Part shown: in pieces, positions 16,810-27,204 of the stretch
How the letters are laid out: every line of letters starts with the position of its first letter
How positions within the stretch are numbered: the first letter of the stretch is position 1
Origin: Enterococcus florum
Lineage (GTDB): Bacteria; Bacillota; Bacilli; Lactobacillales; Enterococcaceae
Assembly (NCBI RefSeq): GCF_004309355.1
Contig: NZ_BJCC01000001.1
Span: forward strand, 186,001 to 250,000
Length of the DNA: 64,000 nucleotides
Direction: 5' to 3'
Position numbers and translations under genes: made by a program
Notes under the pieces: generated by a model
Database searches by the model: none
Seen by the model: the letters and a program-made list of their open reading frames with translations, nothing else
What the model was told of the DNA's origin: nothing

Positions 16810-17919
16810 TTAAATCAATGCCTTTCTGATCAACACATCGACGCCTTTAGGTGCCCAGCCCGCGATTACAGCAGGTTTACTGATCGTCACCCAGCCTAAC
16901 CCAGCAAAGACGATATCGGTTTTTTCTTTGATCGAAAATTCGAATCGAACCAGCTCTGGAAATTCAGCGACTTCGTCTGGACGGGGCGGCTGAAGCAATC
17001 CACCAATGTGTTTTTGATAAAAGGCATCTGCTTTTTCTAATTTTGTGCGATGGATCATCAAATCATTGGACACGTAGGCAACAAAGGCACTTCGCTCTCC
17101 TTGAATAAAGTCAAAACGCGCCAATCCTCCTAAAAACAACGTTTGTCCTGAATTTAGTTGATAGGTTTTCGGTTTGATTTCTTTATGCGGTGCAATGATT
17201 TTCAAATCCTTTTTTCCTAGATAGTGAGCCATTTGATGACGATGAATAATCCCTGGTGTATCGATTAGAAAATGTCCATCGTCCAATGGAATCTCAATTT
17301 TATCTAAGGTCGTCCCTGGAAATTGCGAGGTGGTGATCAGATCTTGTACACCAGCAGTTTGTTTGATGATTTGATTGATCAATGTTGATTTCCCAACATT
17401 GGTCACACCAACTACGTACACGTCACGACCCTCACGATACTCCTCAATTTTATCAAGCAGTTCTTGCATTTGATGCGCTTTGCGTGCACTCGTCAACAAG
17501 ACTTCGACAGGACGCAATCCTTCTTCGTGTGCACGTTCGCGCATCCATTGGGTAAGTCTATTTTTTTTCAATGATTTTGGCAAAATATCGACTTTGTTCC
17601 CTACTAAGAGGACTGGATTGTCGCCAATAAAACGATGCAGTCCCGGTATCAAAGACCCGTTAAAATCAAAAATATCAACCACATTAACGATCAGCGCATC
17701 GGTTTTTCCTAATTCATTAAGCAAATGTAGAAAATCATCGTCTGTTAGCGATACATCTTGAATTTCATTGTAGTGCCGCAAGCGGAAACACCGTTGGCAA
17801 TAGACCTCGCCATTTTCTAGCCCCTTTTCTAGTGCAGACGGAGGGGTGAAGCCGATCTCTTTCGGATTCTTGGTTTGTATTTCAGCACCACAACCAATAC
17901 AATAAATTTCCTCTTCCAT
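16810..17919 (-). CDS. yqeH: Ribosome biogenesis GTPase YqeH
   Basis: This is a circularly permuted GTPase required for 30S assembly, 369 residues. An N-terminal zinc finger has C7xxC10 and C41xxC44. The G motifs come in the order G4 (NKVD, 108-111), G1 (GVTNVGKS, 171-178) and G3 (DTPG), the permuted arrangement. A C-terminal RNA-binding region follows. The ATG abuts the yqeG stop directly (TAAATG). Confidence 0.96.
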   Translation of the reverse strand: MEEEIYCIGCGAEIQTKNPKEIGFTPPSALEKGLENGEVYCQRCFRLRHYNEIQDVSLTDDDFLHLLNELGKTDALIVNVVDIFDFNGSLIPGLHRFIGDNPVLLVGNKVDILPKSLKKNRLTQWMRERAHEEGLRPVEVLLTSARKAHQMQELLDKIEEYREGRDVYVVGVTNVGKSTLINQIIKQTAGVQDLITTSQFPGTTLDKIEIPLDDGHFLIDTPGIIHRHQMAHYLGKKDLKIIAPHKEIKPKTYQLNSGQTLFLGGLARFDFIQGERSAFVAYVSNDLMIHRTKLEKADAFYQKHIGGLLQPPRPDEVAEFPELVRFEFSIKEKTDIVFAGLGWVTISKPAVIAGWAPKGVDVLIRKALI

Positions 17920-18444
17920 TTACAGCCCACGCTTCCATATCATATCTGGATGTTTTTTCAATAAATAAGTCATCACTCTGCGCTCAAAAAAGCGGTTGAT
18001 CCGTGTATTCCAATTATCAGTATCAACAATTGGCTGGACAAGGATACTGCGAATCCCTGCAGCATTTGCCCCACGAATATCTGTCATGATTTGGTCACCG
18101 ATCATCACGATCTGTTCCTTTGGCAGTTCTAACGTTCTCTGAGCGTGCTTGATTCCAGCCGAAAATGGTTTCATTGCGCGAGAGACATAATCCAACTCAA
18201 AAAGCTTGACCGCTCGCGCCACTCGACTTGATTTGTTGTTGGAGACCACAACGACCGGAATCTTTGCCGCGCTCATCTCTTTTAGCCAGGCTAACAGTTC
18301 AGCAGTCCCGTCTGGGTTATCCCAAGCAATCAATGTATTGTCTAAATCAGTCAGAACAGCTTTGATCCCATGTGCTTCTAACTGTGCTGGAGTGATCTGA
18401 TAAATGGCTTCGACCATCCAGGTTGGTTTGTAACTTTCTAGCAT
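17920..18444 (-). CDS. yqeG: YqeG family HAD-IIIA phosphatase
   Basis: This 174-residue HAD-superfamily phosphatase has motif I in VLTDLDNTLIAWDNPDG (nucleophile Asp in DLDNT). Motif II is VVSNNKSSR, and the later MIGDQIMTDIRGANAAG holds the metal-binding acidic residues. The natural substrate is unproven. The Shine-Dalgarno AAGGAG is followed closely by ATG 18444. It is the first gene of the yqe cluster, preceded by a promoter near 18548. Confidence 0.93.
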   Translation of the reverse strand: MLESYKPTWMVEAIYQITPAQLEAHGIKAVLTDLDNTLIAWDNPDGTAELLAWLKEMSAAKIPVVVVSNNKSSRVARAVKLFELDYVSRAMKPFSAGIKHAQRTLELPKEQIVMIGDQIMTDIRGANAAGIRSILVQPIVDTDNWNTRINRFFERRVMTYLLKKHPDMIWKRGL

Positions 18445-18547
18445 ACTTACTCCTTGTTTATCCTAAAAATTCATTCATCTTAACTGTGTTTTTTTCAATT
18501 CATGCCCCTTCATGCAATGGTCAAAAAATTGACTTCTACAAAATTTC

Positions 18548-18566
18548 ATTATAACGCAGATGCGTT
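18548..18566 (-). promoter_or_regulatory. Candidate promoter of the yqe cluster with inverted repeat
   Basis: On the minus strand a perfect -10 TATAAT (18548-18553) is preceded directly by the inverted repeat AACGCA-TC-TGCGTT (18553-18566) in the spacer. No strong -35 is visible, so activation or repression by a bound protein is possible. The repeat is seen; the function is inferred. Confidence 0.45.
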
Positions 18567-18637
18567 AAAAACTCCACTTTTCTAATCAAATCCAAGCGTA
18601 TCCCTTATTTTCTAACTCAACGAAATAAATATACGTA

Positions 18638-18667
18638 CAAAAAAGACTAGACAATCGCCTAGTCTTA
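18638..18667 (-). terminator. Terminator overlapping the end of the amino-acid ABC ATPase gene
   Basis: AAGACTAG (18643-18650) pairs with CTAGTCTT (18659-18666). On the minus strand it is followed by TTTTTT. The stop codon (18665-18667) is in the stem. Confidence 0.85.
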
Positions 18668-19399
18668 CAAAACCTTTGATAAAAAATCGATCGTACGCGC
18701 ATTTTTAGTTTCCTCAAAAACTTCGATCGGTGTTCCTTCTTCCATGATAATCCCGCCATCCATGAATAAGATTCGATCGCCAACTTCTTTGGCAAATCCC
18801 ATTTCATGAGTCACGATCACCATCGTCATTCCTTCTTTGGCCAACTGCTGCATAACGGCCAATACATCCCCGACCATCTCAGGATCTAGTGCAGAGGTTG
18901 GTTCATCAAAAAGCATCACGTCTGGTTGCATCGCCAATGCTCTAGCAATAGCGATCCGTTGCTGCTGACCGCCAGATAACGACTGCGGATAAGCATCTGC
19001 TTTGTCAGAAAGGCCGACTTTTTTCAAAAGCTCCTGTCCAACAGCCTCAGCCTCTGATTTCGACAACCCTTTGACTTTAATGGGAGAAAGGGTAATATTG
19101 TCCAGCACGGTCATATTAGGAAATAAGTTGAATTGTTGAAATACCATGCCCATTTTTTCGCGTGTTTTGAAAATATCGTTTTTCTTATCTGTAATATCCG
19201 TTCCTTCGAACTTAATTTGTCCAGAAGTGGGAATTTCTAATAAATTGATGCAACGAAGGAAAGTACTTTTACCTGAGCCAGAAGGACCGATCACTACAAC
19301 AACTTCTCCTGCAGTGATATCCGTTGAAATATCTTTTAAAACCTCATTGTCGCCAAAACGCTTATTCAGGTGTTCAATTTGAATCAATGTTTCACTCAT
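18665..19399 (-). CDS. Polar amino-acid ABC transporter ATP-binding protein
   Basis: This is a 244-residue ATPase of the GlnQ/HisP class that drives import of polar amino acids. It has Walker [10 protein letters not shown], signature LSGGQQQR, Walker [14 protein letters not shown] and the H-loop VTHEM, all intact. It is the last gene of a binding protein-permease-ATPase operon, 12 bases after the permease gene. Glutamine is a common substrate of this class, but the sequence alone does not settle it. Confidence 0.94.
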   Translation of the reverse strand: MSETLIQIEHLNKRFGDNEVLKDISTDITAGEVVVVIGPSGSGKSTFLRCINLLEIPTSGQIKFEGTDITDKKNDIFKTREKMGMVFQQFNLFPNMTVLDNITLSPIKVKGLSKSEAEAVGQELLKKVGLSDKADAYPQSLSGGQQQRIAIARALAMQPDVMLFDEPTSALDPEMVGDVLAVMQQLAKEGMTMVIVTHEMGFAKEVGDRILFMDGGIIMEEGTPIEVFEETKNARTIDFLSKVL

Positions 19400-19411
19400 A
19401 ATGCTTGCCCC

Positions 19412-20101
19412 CTACCTTTGATATCCTTTGCCGAGCTTCTTTTCCCACAAATTCAATAATCTAGAGGTGGCAAAAGTCATGACAAAATAAATCATAGCGG
19501 CAATAAAATAAGGCTCTAATGGAATGTATGAATTAGAGATAACAATTTGCGCAGATCCCATCAACTCGTTGATTCCAATCGCAGTCAATAAGGACGAATC
19601 TTTGATTAAGGTAATAAACTCATTTCCAAGCGGTGGCAAAATATTTCTTAGTGCTTGAGGCAAAATCACATAGCGCATCGTCTGTGCTGGACGCAAGCCT
19701 AATGAATGAGCTGCTTCCGTTTGACCAAAATTAACCGCAATAATCCCCCCTCGAATAATCTCAGCAACATAAGCCCCTGAATTTAATGAAAGTACAATCA
19801 TCCCAGGCAGTAATCTTCCGAGGTCAACGGTTAGAACGCCTACCTCTAAATCTCTTGAAGGAAACAATCCTTGTAAAAGCAAAAAACCAATCATGATCTG
19901 CAAAAGCATCGGGGTGCCGCGAAGCACCTCGATATAAATATTTGCCAACCAGTTCAGTGGTTTTTTCTTTGATAATTTCATTAGTGCCATAATCAACCCG
20001 ATCAAAGAGCCCAGCACAACGGTAACCAAGGAAATCAAAATCGTGATCCCAGTTCCCGAAACAAAATAAGATAAGTATCTATCTAAAAATGAAAAATCCA
20101 C
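19412..20101 (-). CDS. Polar amino-acid ABC transporter permease
   Basis: This integral membrane subunit has 229 residues and about five membrane spans. The EAA loop reads EAAHSLGLRPAQTMRYVILP, the contact site for the ATPase. The N-terminus SGTGITILISLVTVVLGSLIG is typical of the HisM/GlnP family. It lies between the binding-protein gene (12 bases upstream) and the ATPase gene. Confidence 0.94.
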   Translation of the reverse strand: MDFSFLDRYLSYFVSGTGITILISLVTVVLGSLIGLIMALMKLSKKKPLNWLANIYIEVLRGTPMLLQIMIGFLLLQGLFPSRDLEVGVLTVDLGRLLPGMIVLSLNSGAYVAEIIRGGIIAVNFGQTEAAHSLGLRPAQTMRYVILPQALRNILPPLGNEFITLIKDSSLLTAIGINELMGSAQIVISNSYIPLEPYFIAAMIYFVMTFATSRLLNLWEKKLGKGYQR

Positions 20102-20113
20102 TCCGATTACCCT

Positions 20114-20962
20114 CTATTCTTTAGCAGCTTTCTCAGCAATTTCATTATTCTTTTGAACAAACTCTTCAATCTTGCCCTCGTCGTTTAATCGTTTGATCGT
20201 TTTATTGATTTCTTTCAGCAAATCATCGCTGCCATCTTTTGGTACAGCGATCGCATAAGCTTCATCATCCTTTGATTCCAAAGCAACATCTGCAATCATC
20301 AAATCCGAATTTTGAGCCACATAAGACTCGGCGATGGTCTTTTCTAAAACCATTGCATCTAATGAGCCTTGGTTGACTTCTACGATCATACTTGGGACCT
20401 TTTCGATCGAAACCAATTTAGCATCAGGCAGTTGTTCCTTGACAACATCTTCCTGGATTGATCCCTTTTGTCCACCAACATTTTTGCCAGCAAATGCATC
20501 GATACTCGTTAAAGTATCCTGATCTTTTTTATTGATAACAATCACTTGAGGCGGGTTGTAATAATCATCTGAGAAGCCGAATTGTTCCCGACGCTCGTTG
20601 GTTGCTGAGAGACCTGCAACAGCGATGTCTGACTTTCCTTCTTTAAGAGATGCTAAAACTGTATTGTAGCCCATGTCCATGATATCTACTTTAACACCTA
20701 AATCTTTCGCTACTTCTTCTACTAGGTCGATATCTGCACCAACCACCTTGTCTTTGCCATCAATCATCGTGTGAAACTCGAAGGGGGCAAAGTCAGCTGA
20801 TGTTGCTACTTTAAGTACTCCAGCCTCTTTGATTTTTTCCAATTGATTCTCAGCATTGTTTGCTGAACTGGTAGAATCTCCAGTACTGCTATCTCCGCCA
20901 CCACAGGCAGCTAGAGTGAATAATGCAAAAAATGATACTGCTAAGCCGGTAATTTTTTTCAT
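20114..20962 (-). CDS. Amino-acid ABC transporter substrate-binding lipoprotein (operon copy)
   Basis: This is an extracellular solute-binding protein, family 3, of 282 residues. The signal peptide MKKITGLAVSFFALFTLAAC ends in lipobox LAAC (Cys20), followed by a Gly/Ser/Thr linker. The ligand-binding fold starts at GVLKVATSADFAPFEFHTM, and GADIDLVEEVAKDLGV follows. I chose ATG 20962 because AGGAGG stands 8 bases upstream; the frame is open to 21007 without a start signal. It is a close paralogue of the protein at 21087-21893 and shares an operon with permease and ATPase. Confidence 0.94.
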   Translation of the reverse strand: MKKITGLAVSFFALFTLAACGGGDSSTGDSTSSANNAENQLEKIKEAGVLKVATSADFAPFEFHTMIDGKDKVVGADIDLVEEVAKDLGVKVDIMDMGYNTVLASLKEGKSDIAVAGLSATNERREQFGFSDDYYNPPQVIVINKKDQDTLTSIDAFAGKNVGGQKGSIQEDVVKEQLPDAKLVSIEKVPSMIVEVNQGSLDAMVLEKTIAESYVAQNSDLMIADVALESKDDEAYAIAVPKDGSDDLLKEINKTIKRLNDEGKIEEFVQKNNEIAEKAAKE

Positions 20963-21086
20963 CCTATTTCCTCCTAAATAATCATTCTTTCTTTCGAATG
21001 CATTCATTATAGCATGTTTCTTACAAAACGCGAGTAAAATGTTGTATATTTATCTATTTTAAGCAAAATATAATGTATAAAAATTG

Positions 21087-21893
21087 CTATTGATCTGCTT
21101 GTTCCATCAACTCACTATTTTTGTCGACCATTTTTTCAATGTCCCCTTGTTCTTTCATTTCACTGATCAATTTGTTTAGTTCTTCCACAAGTTTAGGATT
21201 GCCTTTAGGGATAGCAATCGAAAAGGAATCTTCTTTCATACTTTCTAGTGAGATATCTGCAATCATCAGCTCTGGGTTTTGATTCACATATGAGGTCGCT
21301 ATGGTTTTCTCTACGACAAGAGCATCTAAAGATCCATTGTTGACCTCAACAAAAATATTTGGCAACTTTTCGATCGAAACTAATTTTGCATCCTTCAATT
21401 GATTTTTGATCACATTTTCTTGGATCGTACCTTTTTGAGCACCCACCTGCTTGTCAGCAAAACTTTCGGTTGAAGTAAAGGCTTCTGCATTTTTCTTATT
21501 AATCACAATGACTTGTGGAGATGTATAATAATCAGTAGTGAAATCAAAGCTTTCTTCCCGTTCCGGCGTCACTGATATAGCCGAAACGGCGATATCGGCT
21601 TTCCCCTCTTTCGCAGCCGCTAAAACATTATTGAAGCTCATGTCCATCCACTTCACTTTCACATCCAGCTTTTTTCCGATCGCCTCAACCAAATCAATAT
21701 CCGCACCAACAATCTTGTCTTTTCCGTCAATTTTCGTGTGAAACCCAAACGGTGCATAATCAGGAGAAGTGGCTACTTTGATTTCTCCAGCTTCTTTGAT
21801 TGAATCGAGCTTATCCTCCGCTGATTGATTCCCACAACCTGCAAGTAAAAGACATGCTGCTCCCAACAACATTATCCCTATTTTGTTCTTCAT
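21087..21893 (-). CDS. Amino-acid ABC transporter substrate-binding lipoprotein (stand-alone paralogue)
   Basis: This 268-residue family 3 solute-binding protein has signal MKNKIGIMLLGAACLLLAGC with lipobox LAGC (Cys20). The body starts at EIKVATSPDYAPFGFHTKI and runs closely parallel to the neighbouring binding protein (GADIDLVEAIGKKL, YYTSPQVIVINKK). It lacks the long Ser/Thr linker of that copy. No permease follows directly; about 125 bases separate it from the next binding protein. It may feed the same transporter with a different ligand, or be a recent duplicate. Confidence 0.92.
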   Translation of the reverse strand: MKNKIGIMLLGAACLLLAGCGNQSAEDKLDSIKEAGEIKVATSPDYAPFGFHTKIDGKDKIVGADIDLVEAIGKKLDVKVKWMDMSFNNVLAAAKEGKADIAVSAISVTPEREESFDFTTDYYTSPQVIVINKKNAEAFTSTESFADKQVGAQKGTIQENVIKNQLKDAKLVSIEKLPNIFVEVNNGSLDALVVEKTIATSYVNQNPELMIADISLESMKEDSFSIAIPKGNPKLVEELNKLISEMKEQGDIEKMVDKNSELMEQADQ

Positions 21894-21994
21894 TCTCCTA
21901 CCTCCATTTTGACTGATTGGAGTTAGTATAGCATATTATTTCAAAAAATCCACTATTTTATGTATATTTATTTATTTTTCCAATAAAAGAGTAT

Positions 21995-22021
21995 AAAAAA
22001 ACAGCAGAATTTCTGCTGTTA
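21995..22021 (-). terminator. Terminator of the fatty-acid operon
   Basis: AACAGCAGAA and TTCTGCTGTT (22000-22020) form a perfect hairpin, followed on the minus strand by TTTTTTTATAC. It overlaps the accA stop codon at 22019-22021. Confidence 0.9.
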
Positions 22022-22804
22022 AAACTTTCTAAATCGATTGTAACGTTGCTCGAGTAATTCTGCTGTCGACTGTTTTGTCAATCGTTGAAGTGTCTCGATC
22101 AATGATTTTTGAATCATCCGAACGACCTTTTCCTGTGTCAGTGGGTTCCCCCGAAATGTTTCTGAAATGACCTTATCAATGACTGCCAGATCAAGTAGTT
22201 CAGCTGCAGTGATTTTCATCAAGGCCGCGGCTTCGTCTGCCCGCTTGCCATCTTTCCAAAGTATTGATGCAAAGCCTTCGGGAGAAAGTATAGCATAAAT
22301 ACTATGCTCCATCATCCAGACCTCATCCGCCACTGCCAGCGCCAATGCACCGCCGCTGCCACCTTCACCTGTAACGATCGAAATGATCGGAACTGTAAGA
22401 TTTGACATCTCCATTAGATTACGTGCGATGGCTTCTCCTTCGCCTCGTTCTTCAGCCTCAATTCCGCAAAATGCTCCTGGTGTATTGACTAAGGTGATCA
22501 CAGGACGTCTAAATTTTTCTGCTTGTTTCATTAATCGAAGTGCTTTTCGATAGCCTTCCGGATTTGGCTGACCAAAGTGACGATCCATATTTTCCTTCAG
22601 ATTGGCACCTTTTTGGATTCCAATTACTGTGACCGGTTTTCCGTCAAGATAGGCGACGCCTCCAACGATCGCCGGATCATCACCGAATAAACGATCGCCA
22701 TGAAACTCTTGAAATCCCTCGAATACTTTTTCAACGATATCCAGACTGGTCATTCGATCAGCTGACCGAGCTAATTTTACTACTTCACCTGCTGAAAGAG
22801 TCAT
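22019..22804 (-). CDS. accA: Acetyl-CoA carboxylase carboxyltransferase subunit alpha
   Basis: With AccD this subunit moves the carboxyl group from biotin to acetyl-CoA to give malonyl-CoA, the first committed step of fatty-acid synthesis. The 261-residue form is the short Firmicutes type. It has the crotonase-like core and the oxyanion region [17 protein letters not shown]. It overlaps accD by 4 bases (ATGA) and is the last gene of the operon. Confidence 0.96.
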   Translation of the reverse strand: MTLSAGEVVKLARSADRMTSLDIVEKVFEGFQEFHGDRLFGDDPAIVGGVAYLDGKPVTVIGIQKGANLKENMDRHFGQPNPEGYRKALRLMKQAEKFRRPVITLVNTPGAFCGIEAEERGEGEAIARNLMEMSNLTVPIISIVTGEGGSGGALALAVADEVWMMEHSIYAILSPEGFASILWKDGKRADEAAALMKITAAELLDLAVIDKVISETFRGNPLTQEKVVRMIQKSLIETLQRLTKQSTAELLEQRYNRFRKF

Positions 22805-23670
22805 TCGTCACACCATCCTTTTGTTTGATGAAGGTCCAGCAACTCTACTAACCTTGTTCGAAGCTCTAATCTAGGTACGATTTGATCGATAAACCCATGT
22901 TCCAGTAAAAACTCAGCCTTTTGGAAATCTTCTGGTAGTTTTTGTCGAATCGTTTGCTCAATCACTCGTCTCCCAGCGAAACCAACCAATGTTTGCGGCT
23001 CAGCTAAAATAATGTCGCCTTCCATTGCAAAACTGGCAGTTACTCCTCCTGTTGTAGGATCAGTCAATACTGTGATATATAACTGCCCTGCTTGATTGTG
23101 CCGTTGAACGGCCGCGGAGATTTTCGCCATTTGCATAAGAGAAAAAATGCCTTCTTGCATCCTTGCACCACCGGATGCTGTAAATAACATGACCGGCAAG
23201 TGGGCTTTCGTCGCTTTTTCAAATAGGCGAGTAATTTTTTCGCCTACCACTGTTCCCATGCTTCCCATGATGAAATTCGTATCCATCACGCCGATTGCCA
23301 CTTCTCGTCCTTCGATCATGGCTTTTCCGGTCAGAACTGCTTCATCCAATCCAGTTTTTTCTTTCATACGTTGAAGCTTTGCTTCATAATCAGGAAAATC
23401 GATTGGATTGCGTACAGGCAGTTGATTGTCCCATTCTTCCAAGCTTTTTTCATCTATTGTAATGGCTAAACGCTCCCATGCACTGATACGGAAACTGTAG
23501 CCGCAGTGCGGGCAGACCTTTTCCTCACCCATTTCCTTTTTGTACAGTGTCCGTTTGCAGTTCGGACACTTGGCCCACATGTTGTCTGGAACAGAGGGTT
23601 TGCTGGTGGGAGAGCCATCGCGATTAGGATTGATGCGAATATAGTTTTTCTTTTTGTTAAAAAGGCCCAT
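22801..23670 (-). CDS. accD: Acetyl-CoA carboxylase carboxyltransferase subunit beta
   Basis: This is the beta half of the carboxyltransferase, 289 residues. The N-terminal four-Cys zinc ribbon ([19 protein letters not shown], then PHCGYSF) binds nucleic acid in other bacteria. The catalytic crotonase fold follows, with [17 protein letters not shown]. It is coupled to accA by an ATGA overlap and to accC by an 11-base gap. Confidence 0.96.
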   Translation of the reverse strand: MGLFNKKKNYIRINPNRDGSPTSKPSVPDNMWAKCPNCKRTLYKKEMGEEKVCPHCGYSFRISAWERLAITIDEKSLEEWDNQLPVRNPIDFPDYEAKLQRMKEKTGLDEAVLTGKAMIEGREVAIGVMDTNFIMGSMGTVVGEKITRLFEKATKAHLPVMLFTASGGARMQEGIFSLMQMAKISAAVQRHNQAGQLYITVLTDPTTGGVTASFAMEGDIILAEPQTLVGFAGRRVIEQTIRQKLPEDFQKAEFLLEHGFIDQIVPRLELRTRLVELLDLHQTKGWCDE

Positions 23671-23681
23671 CTACTTTCCTC

Positions 23682-25052
23682 CTACTCGCTTTGCTGCCAT
23701 TCCGGTAAAAAGGTATTTTGTAAAAAGCTGGTATCATAATCGCCAAATAAAACATTGGGATGGCTGATCAGATCCATTTGAAACTCTACGTTAGTGATTA
23801 CCCCATCAGAAACGAATTCTCCAAGGGCACGCTGCATTTTCATTAGTGCATCCATTCGGTCTTCCCCATGAACGATGATCTTTGCAATCATTGAATCATA
23901 ATATGGAGGAATTGTCACCCCGCTATACATGGCGCTATCGACACGAAGTCCCAGCCCACCGCTTGGTAGCAGCAGCGTTTTGATCTTGCCAGGTGATGGT
24001 GCAAAATTAAATGCTGGATTTTCTGCATTGATTCGACATTCGATCGAGTGTCCTTTGAATTCAATATCATTCTGTTGGAGCCCGATCGGTTCTCCTGCTG
24101 CTATTTTGATTTGCTTTTTGACAATATCGATTCCGGTAATCATTTCTGTGATCGGATGCTCTACCTGAATTCGGGTATTCATTTCCATAAAATAGAAATG
24201 ACCTGCCGGGTCTCGTAAAAATTCAATCGTTCCAGCACTTTCATAGTTTACTGCCTTGCCTGCCTTAACTGCGATCTCACCCAGCATCGTCCGTTGCTCG
24301 TCATCAATAACGACCGAGGGTGCTTCTTCCAACACCTTTTGATTGTTTCGCTGCAGTGAACAATCCCGCTCGCCAAGATGAATGACGTTTCCAAGCTGAT
24401 CGCCAAGTATCTGAACTTCAATGTGCCGGGCCGGAAAGATGATTTTTTCCAAATACATGGAGTCGTCACCAAAAGCTGCCTTGGCTTCAGATTTAGCAGA
24501 TAAAAAGTTCTTTTCAAGTTCTGATCTTTTCAAAACCTTTCGAATCCCTTTTCCACCGCCGCCTGCCGCTGCCTTCAGCATTACAGGATACCCCACAGCA
24601 TCAGCAATTTGCTCTGCTTCTTCTAACGTTGTGATGGCACCGTCGCTTCCAGGAATCACAGGAACACCCGCATCTTTCATTAGTTGACGAGCATGTATTT
24701 TGTTTCCCATCGCATCGATCGTCTTTTCACTCGGGCCGATGAATGTGATATTACACTCTGCACACATCGTTGCAAACAAACTATTTTCTGATAAAAAACC
24801 AAAGCCAGGATGAATCGCCTCAGCATTCGTCACGATCGCTGCACTTAAAATCGCCTGCATATTCAAATAAGAATCTGTAGAACGAGCAGGTCCGATGCAG
24901 ATCGCCGCATCAGCCATTTCAGTATGCAACGCTTCCTTGTCGGCTTCCGAGTAGATTGCGACCGTTTCGATTCCCAGCTCTCTACACGCACGGATAATGC
25001 GAACCGCGATCTCTCCACGGTTCGCAATTAAAATTTTTGAAAACATAGACAT
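23682..25052 (-). CDS. accC: Acetyl-CoA carboxylase biotin carboxylase subunit
   Basis: This ATP-grasp enzyme of 456 residues carboxylates biotin on AccB with bicarbonate. It opens [22 protein letters not shown], has the Gly-rich ATP loop [12 protein letters not shown] and the catalytic [14 protein letters not shown] stretch. The ATG at 25052 follows the fabZ stop directly; a second ATG two codons later is also possible. Confidence 0.97.
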   Translation of the reverse strand: MSMFSKILIANRGEIAVRIIRACRELGIETVAIYSEADKEALHTEMADAAICIGPARSTDSYLNMQAILSAAIVTNAEAIHPGFGFLSENSLFATMCAECNITFIGPSEKTIDAMGNKIHARQLMKDAGVPVIPGSDGAITTLEEAEQIADAVGYPVMLKAAAGGGGKGIRKVLKRSELEKNFLSAKSEAKAAFGDDSMYLEKIIFPARHIEVQILGDQLGNVIHLGERDCSLQRNNQKVLEEAPSVVIDDEQRTMLGEIAVKAGKAVNYESAGTIEFLRDPAGHFYFMEMNTRIQVEHPITEMITGIDIVKKQIKIAAGEPIGLQQNDIEFKGHSIECRINAENPAFNFAPSPGKIKTLLLPSGGLGLRVDSAMYSGVTIPPYYDSMIAKIIVHGEDRMDALMKMQRALGEFVSDGVITNVEFQMDLISHPNVLFGDYDTSFLQNTFLPEWQQSE

Positions 25053-25475
25053 CTATCCAATCATAAAAGTAAGTTCAGCTTGAGCTACTTTTTTTCCATC
25101 CACATAAGCGATTCCTTTTCCACAGCCAGCATTCGATCGAACTTTGGTCAGTTCAACTTCAAGCACCAATGTATCCCCAGGAACTACCTTTTTACGGAAT
25201 TTAGCTTTGTCGATTCCGCCGAAATAAGCAGTTTTGCCTTTGAAATCTTCTAGTGACAATAAAGCAACCGCTCCGGCTTGAGCCATTGCTTCAATGATCA
25301 AAACACCTGGCATTACTGGTTCATGTGGGAAGTGTCCTTGGAAAAATGGCTCATTTACAGAAACATTCTTTTTTGCCTTAATCGTCTTACCGGGCTCTAA
25401 TTCTTCCACCCGATCAATCAGCAACATCGGATAGCGATGAGGAATGATCTCTTTGATTTCTTCTATTGTCAACAT
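25053..25475 (-). CDS. fabZ: 3-hydroxyacyl-ACP dehydratase
   Basis: This hot-dog-fold dehydratase (140 residues) converts 3-hydroxyacyl-ACP to trans-2-enoyl-ACP. Active-site His48 lies in [16 protein letters not shown], and Glu62 follows in IIEAMAQ. Its place between accB and accC is the standard enterococcal order. A FabN-type isomerising relative may exist elsewhere in the genome; nothing here distinguishes that activity. Confidence 0.95.
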   Translation of the reverse strand: MLTIEEIKEIIPHRYPMLLIDRVEELEPGKTIKAKKNVSVNEPFFQGHFPHEPVMPGVLIIEAMAQAGAVALLSLEDFKGKTAYFGGIDKAKFRKKVVPGDTLVLEVELTKVRSNAGCGKGIAYVDGKKVAQAELTFMIG

Positions 25476-25492
25476 ATTCTTTCGCTCCTTTT

Positions 25493-25957
25493 TTATCCAA
25501 TACGGAATAACGGCTGGCCGTATTCAACAACGTCTTCATTTTTGACCAGCACTTCAAGGATCGTCCCGTCGTATTCACTAACGATTTCGTTCAAAAGCTT
25601 CATTGCTTCAATGATACAGACGATCTCTCCCTTTTTTACTGACGAACCGATCTCTTTAAAGACTGGTTTGTCCGGTGAAGGTTGAAGATAGACAACTCCC
25701 ACGATTGGCGAGGTGATTACTTCTCCGTCTGTTGCCGCAGGTTCATGCTTTTCTTCCACATTCTGTTCTGTTATAGCTGACTGAGCGTGTGCTTGAACCG
25801 GAATTGCTTCTTCGACAGTAGGTGACGGATTTGACACGTGTCGGCTGGTCTTATTTTTATTCATATATAATTCGAAACTACCTTCGCGCAAATCAAATTC
25901 AGTTAACGAAGAAGCATCGAATCGCTCCAGCAATTCCTTAACTTCCTTGATATCCAT
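25493..25957 (-). CDS. accB: Biotin carboxyl carrier protein of acetyl-CoA carboxylase
   Basis: This 154-residue carrier has an N-terminal helix, a variable Pro/Ala/Glu linker (about 40-75) and a C-terminal biotinyl domain. The biotinylated Lys120 sits in EAMKLLNEI, with Leu after the Lys in place of the common Met. It lies 3 bases after the fabF stop. Confidence 0.95.
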   Translation of the reverse strand: MDIKEVKELLERFDASSLTEFDLREGSFELYMNKNKTSRHVSNPSPTVEEAIPVQAHAQSAITEQNVEEKHEPAATDGEVITSPIVGVVYLQPSPDKPVFKEIGSSVKKGEIVCIIEAMKLLNEIVSEYDGTILEVLVKNEDVVEYGQPLFRIG

Positions 25958-25960
25958 TGT

Positions 25961-27187
25961 TTAAGCCTCCCAGCGCTTCATACAGATGACCGCATTGTGT
26001 CCGCCGAAGCCTAAAGAGGTGCTAACTGCATAATTTACTTCTGTTTCTATCGCATCGTTGACTACGATGTTTGCTTGGATCTCTGGATCCACTTCGTTAA
26101 TGTTCGCTGTTGGCGGTATAAATTGGTTCTCTAATGCTAGTAATGAAGCGACCGCCTCAATACCACCTGCACCGCCCAAAAGATGTCCAGTGAGTGATTT
26201 CGTACTGCTTACATAGGCGTTTTTAGAAAGCGCCTGTTCGATCGCCTTGCTCTCTGCCTTATCGTTAGCTTGTGTACTGGTCCCATGAGCATTCACATAG
26301 TTCACATCTTCTGGCTGAATCCTTGCTTCTTCAACAGCCGCTCTAATTGCTCGTGCTGCTCCTTCACCATTTGGATCTGGCGCAGTCATATGGTAGGCAT
26401 CACAAGTTGCTCCATAACCGACAATTTCACCCAGAATCGTTGCCCCGCGTTGCTCCGCGTGCTCCAATGATTCTAAAACGATAACACCAGCACCCTCACC
26501 CATAACAAAGCCGTTCCGATCCGTGTCGAAAGGAATCGATGCTCGAGCAGGATCCTTCGAATCGCTTAGAGCAGTTAATGCCGCAAAGCCGGCAATTCCA
26601 ATTTTATTGATACAAGATTCCGCACCGCCTGCTAAGATCACATCTGAATAACCATGTTTAATATTGCGGTAAGCTTCTCCGATTGAATGCGTGCCGCTGG
26701 CGCAAGCTGTAACCGTACTTGTACAAATGCCTTTTGCTCCTACACGCAAAGCGACATTGCCAGCCGCCATGTTCGTAATGGCTAACGGAACAAACATTGG
26801 TGAAACACGATTTGCGCCTTTTTGATCCATACGCAGCACCTGATCTTGGATGGTTCCCAAACCGCCGATCCCAGAACCGATCATGACTCCAAAACGTTCC
26901 ATATCTTCTTTTTGGGTATCGATCTGACTCATTTCCAGTGCTTCCAAAGCAGCGTAGATCGCAAACAATGAATATTTTTCCATTCGTTTCGTATCTTTTT
27001 TGACAAAATACTTTTCTAAAGGAAATTCTTTGACTTCAGCAGCTACGGTAATTCCAGTTTCCGAAGCATCAAACTGTTTGATCGGTCCGATTCCATGTTT
27101 GCCTTCTTTTAAATGATTTAAAAAGGTTTCTTTGTCATTGCCAATGGGTGAAACAATACCATATCCGGTAATTACAACTCGGTTCAT
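25961..27187 (-). CDS. fabF: 3-oxoacyl-ACP synthase II
   Basis: This elongating condensing enzyme has 408 residues. Its catalytic triad is Cys162 in TACASGTHS, His in NAHGTSTQAND and His in KSLTGHLLGG. The closing GFGGHNAV motif is intact. The Shine-Dalgarno AAAGGA lies upstream of ATG 27187. Confidence 0.97.
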   Translation of the reverse strand: MNRVVITGYGIVSPIGNDKETFLNHLKEGKHGIGPIKQFDASETGITVAAEVKEFPLEKYFVKKDTKRMEKYSLFAIYAALEALEMSQIDTQKEDMERFGVMIGSGIGGLGTIQDQVLRMDQKGANRVSPMFVPLAITNMAAGNVALRVGAKGICTSTVTACASGTHSIGEAYRNIKHGYSDVILAGGAESCINKIGIAGFAALTALSDSKDPARASIPFDTDRNGFVMGEGAGVIVLESLEHAEQRGATILGEIVGYGATCDAYHMTAPDPNGEGAARAIRAAVEEARIQPEDVNYVNAHGTSTQANDKAESKAIEQALSKNAYVSSTKSLTGHLLGGAGGIEAVASLLALENQFIPPTANINEVDPEIQANIVVNDAIETEVNYAVSTSLGFGGHNAVICMKRWEA

Positions 27188-27204
27188 TTCGTTCAGTCCT
27201 TTCT

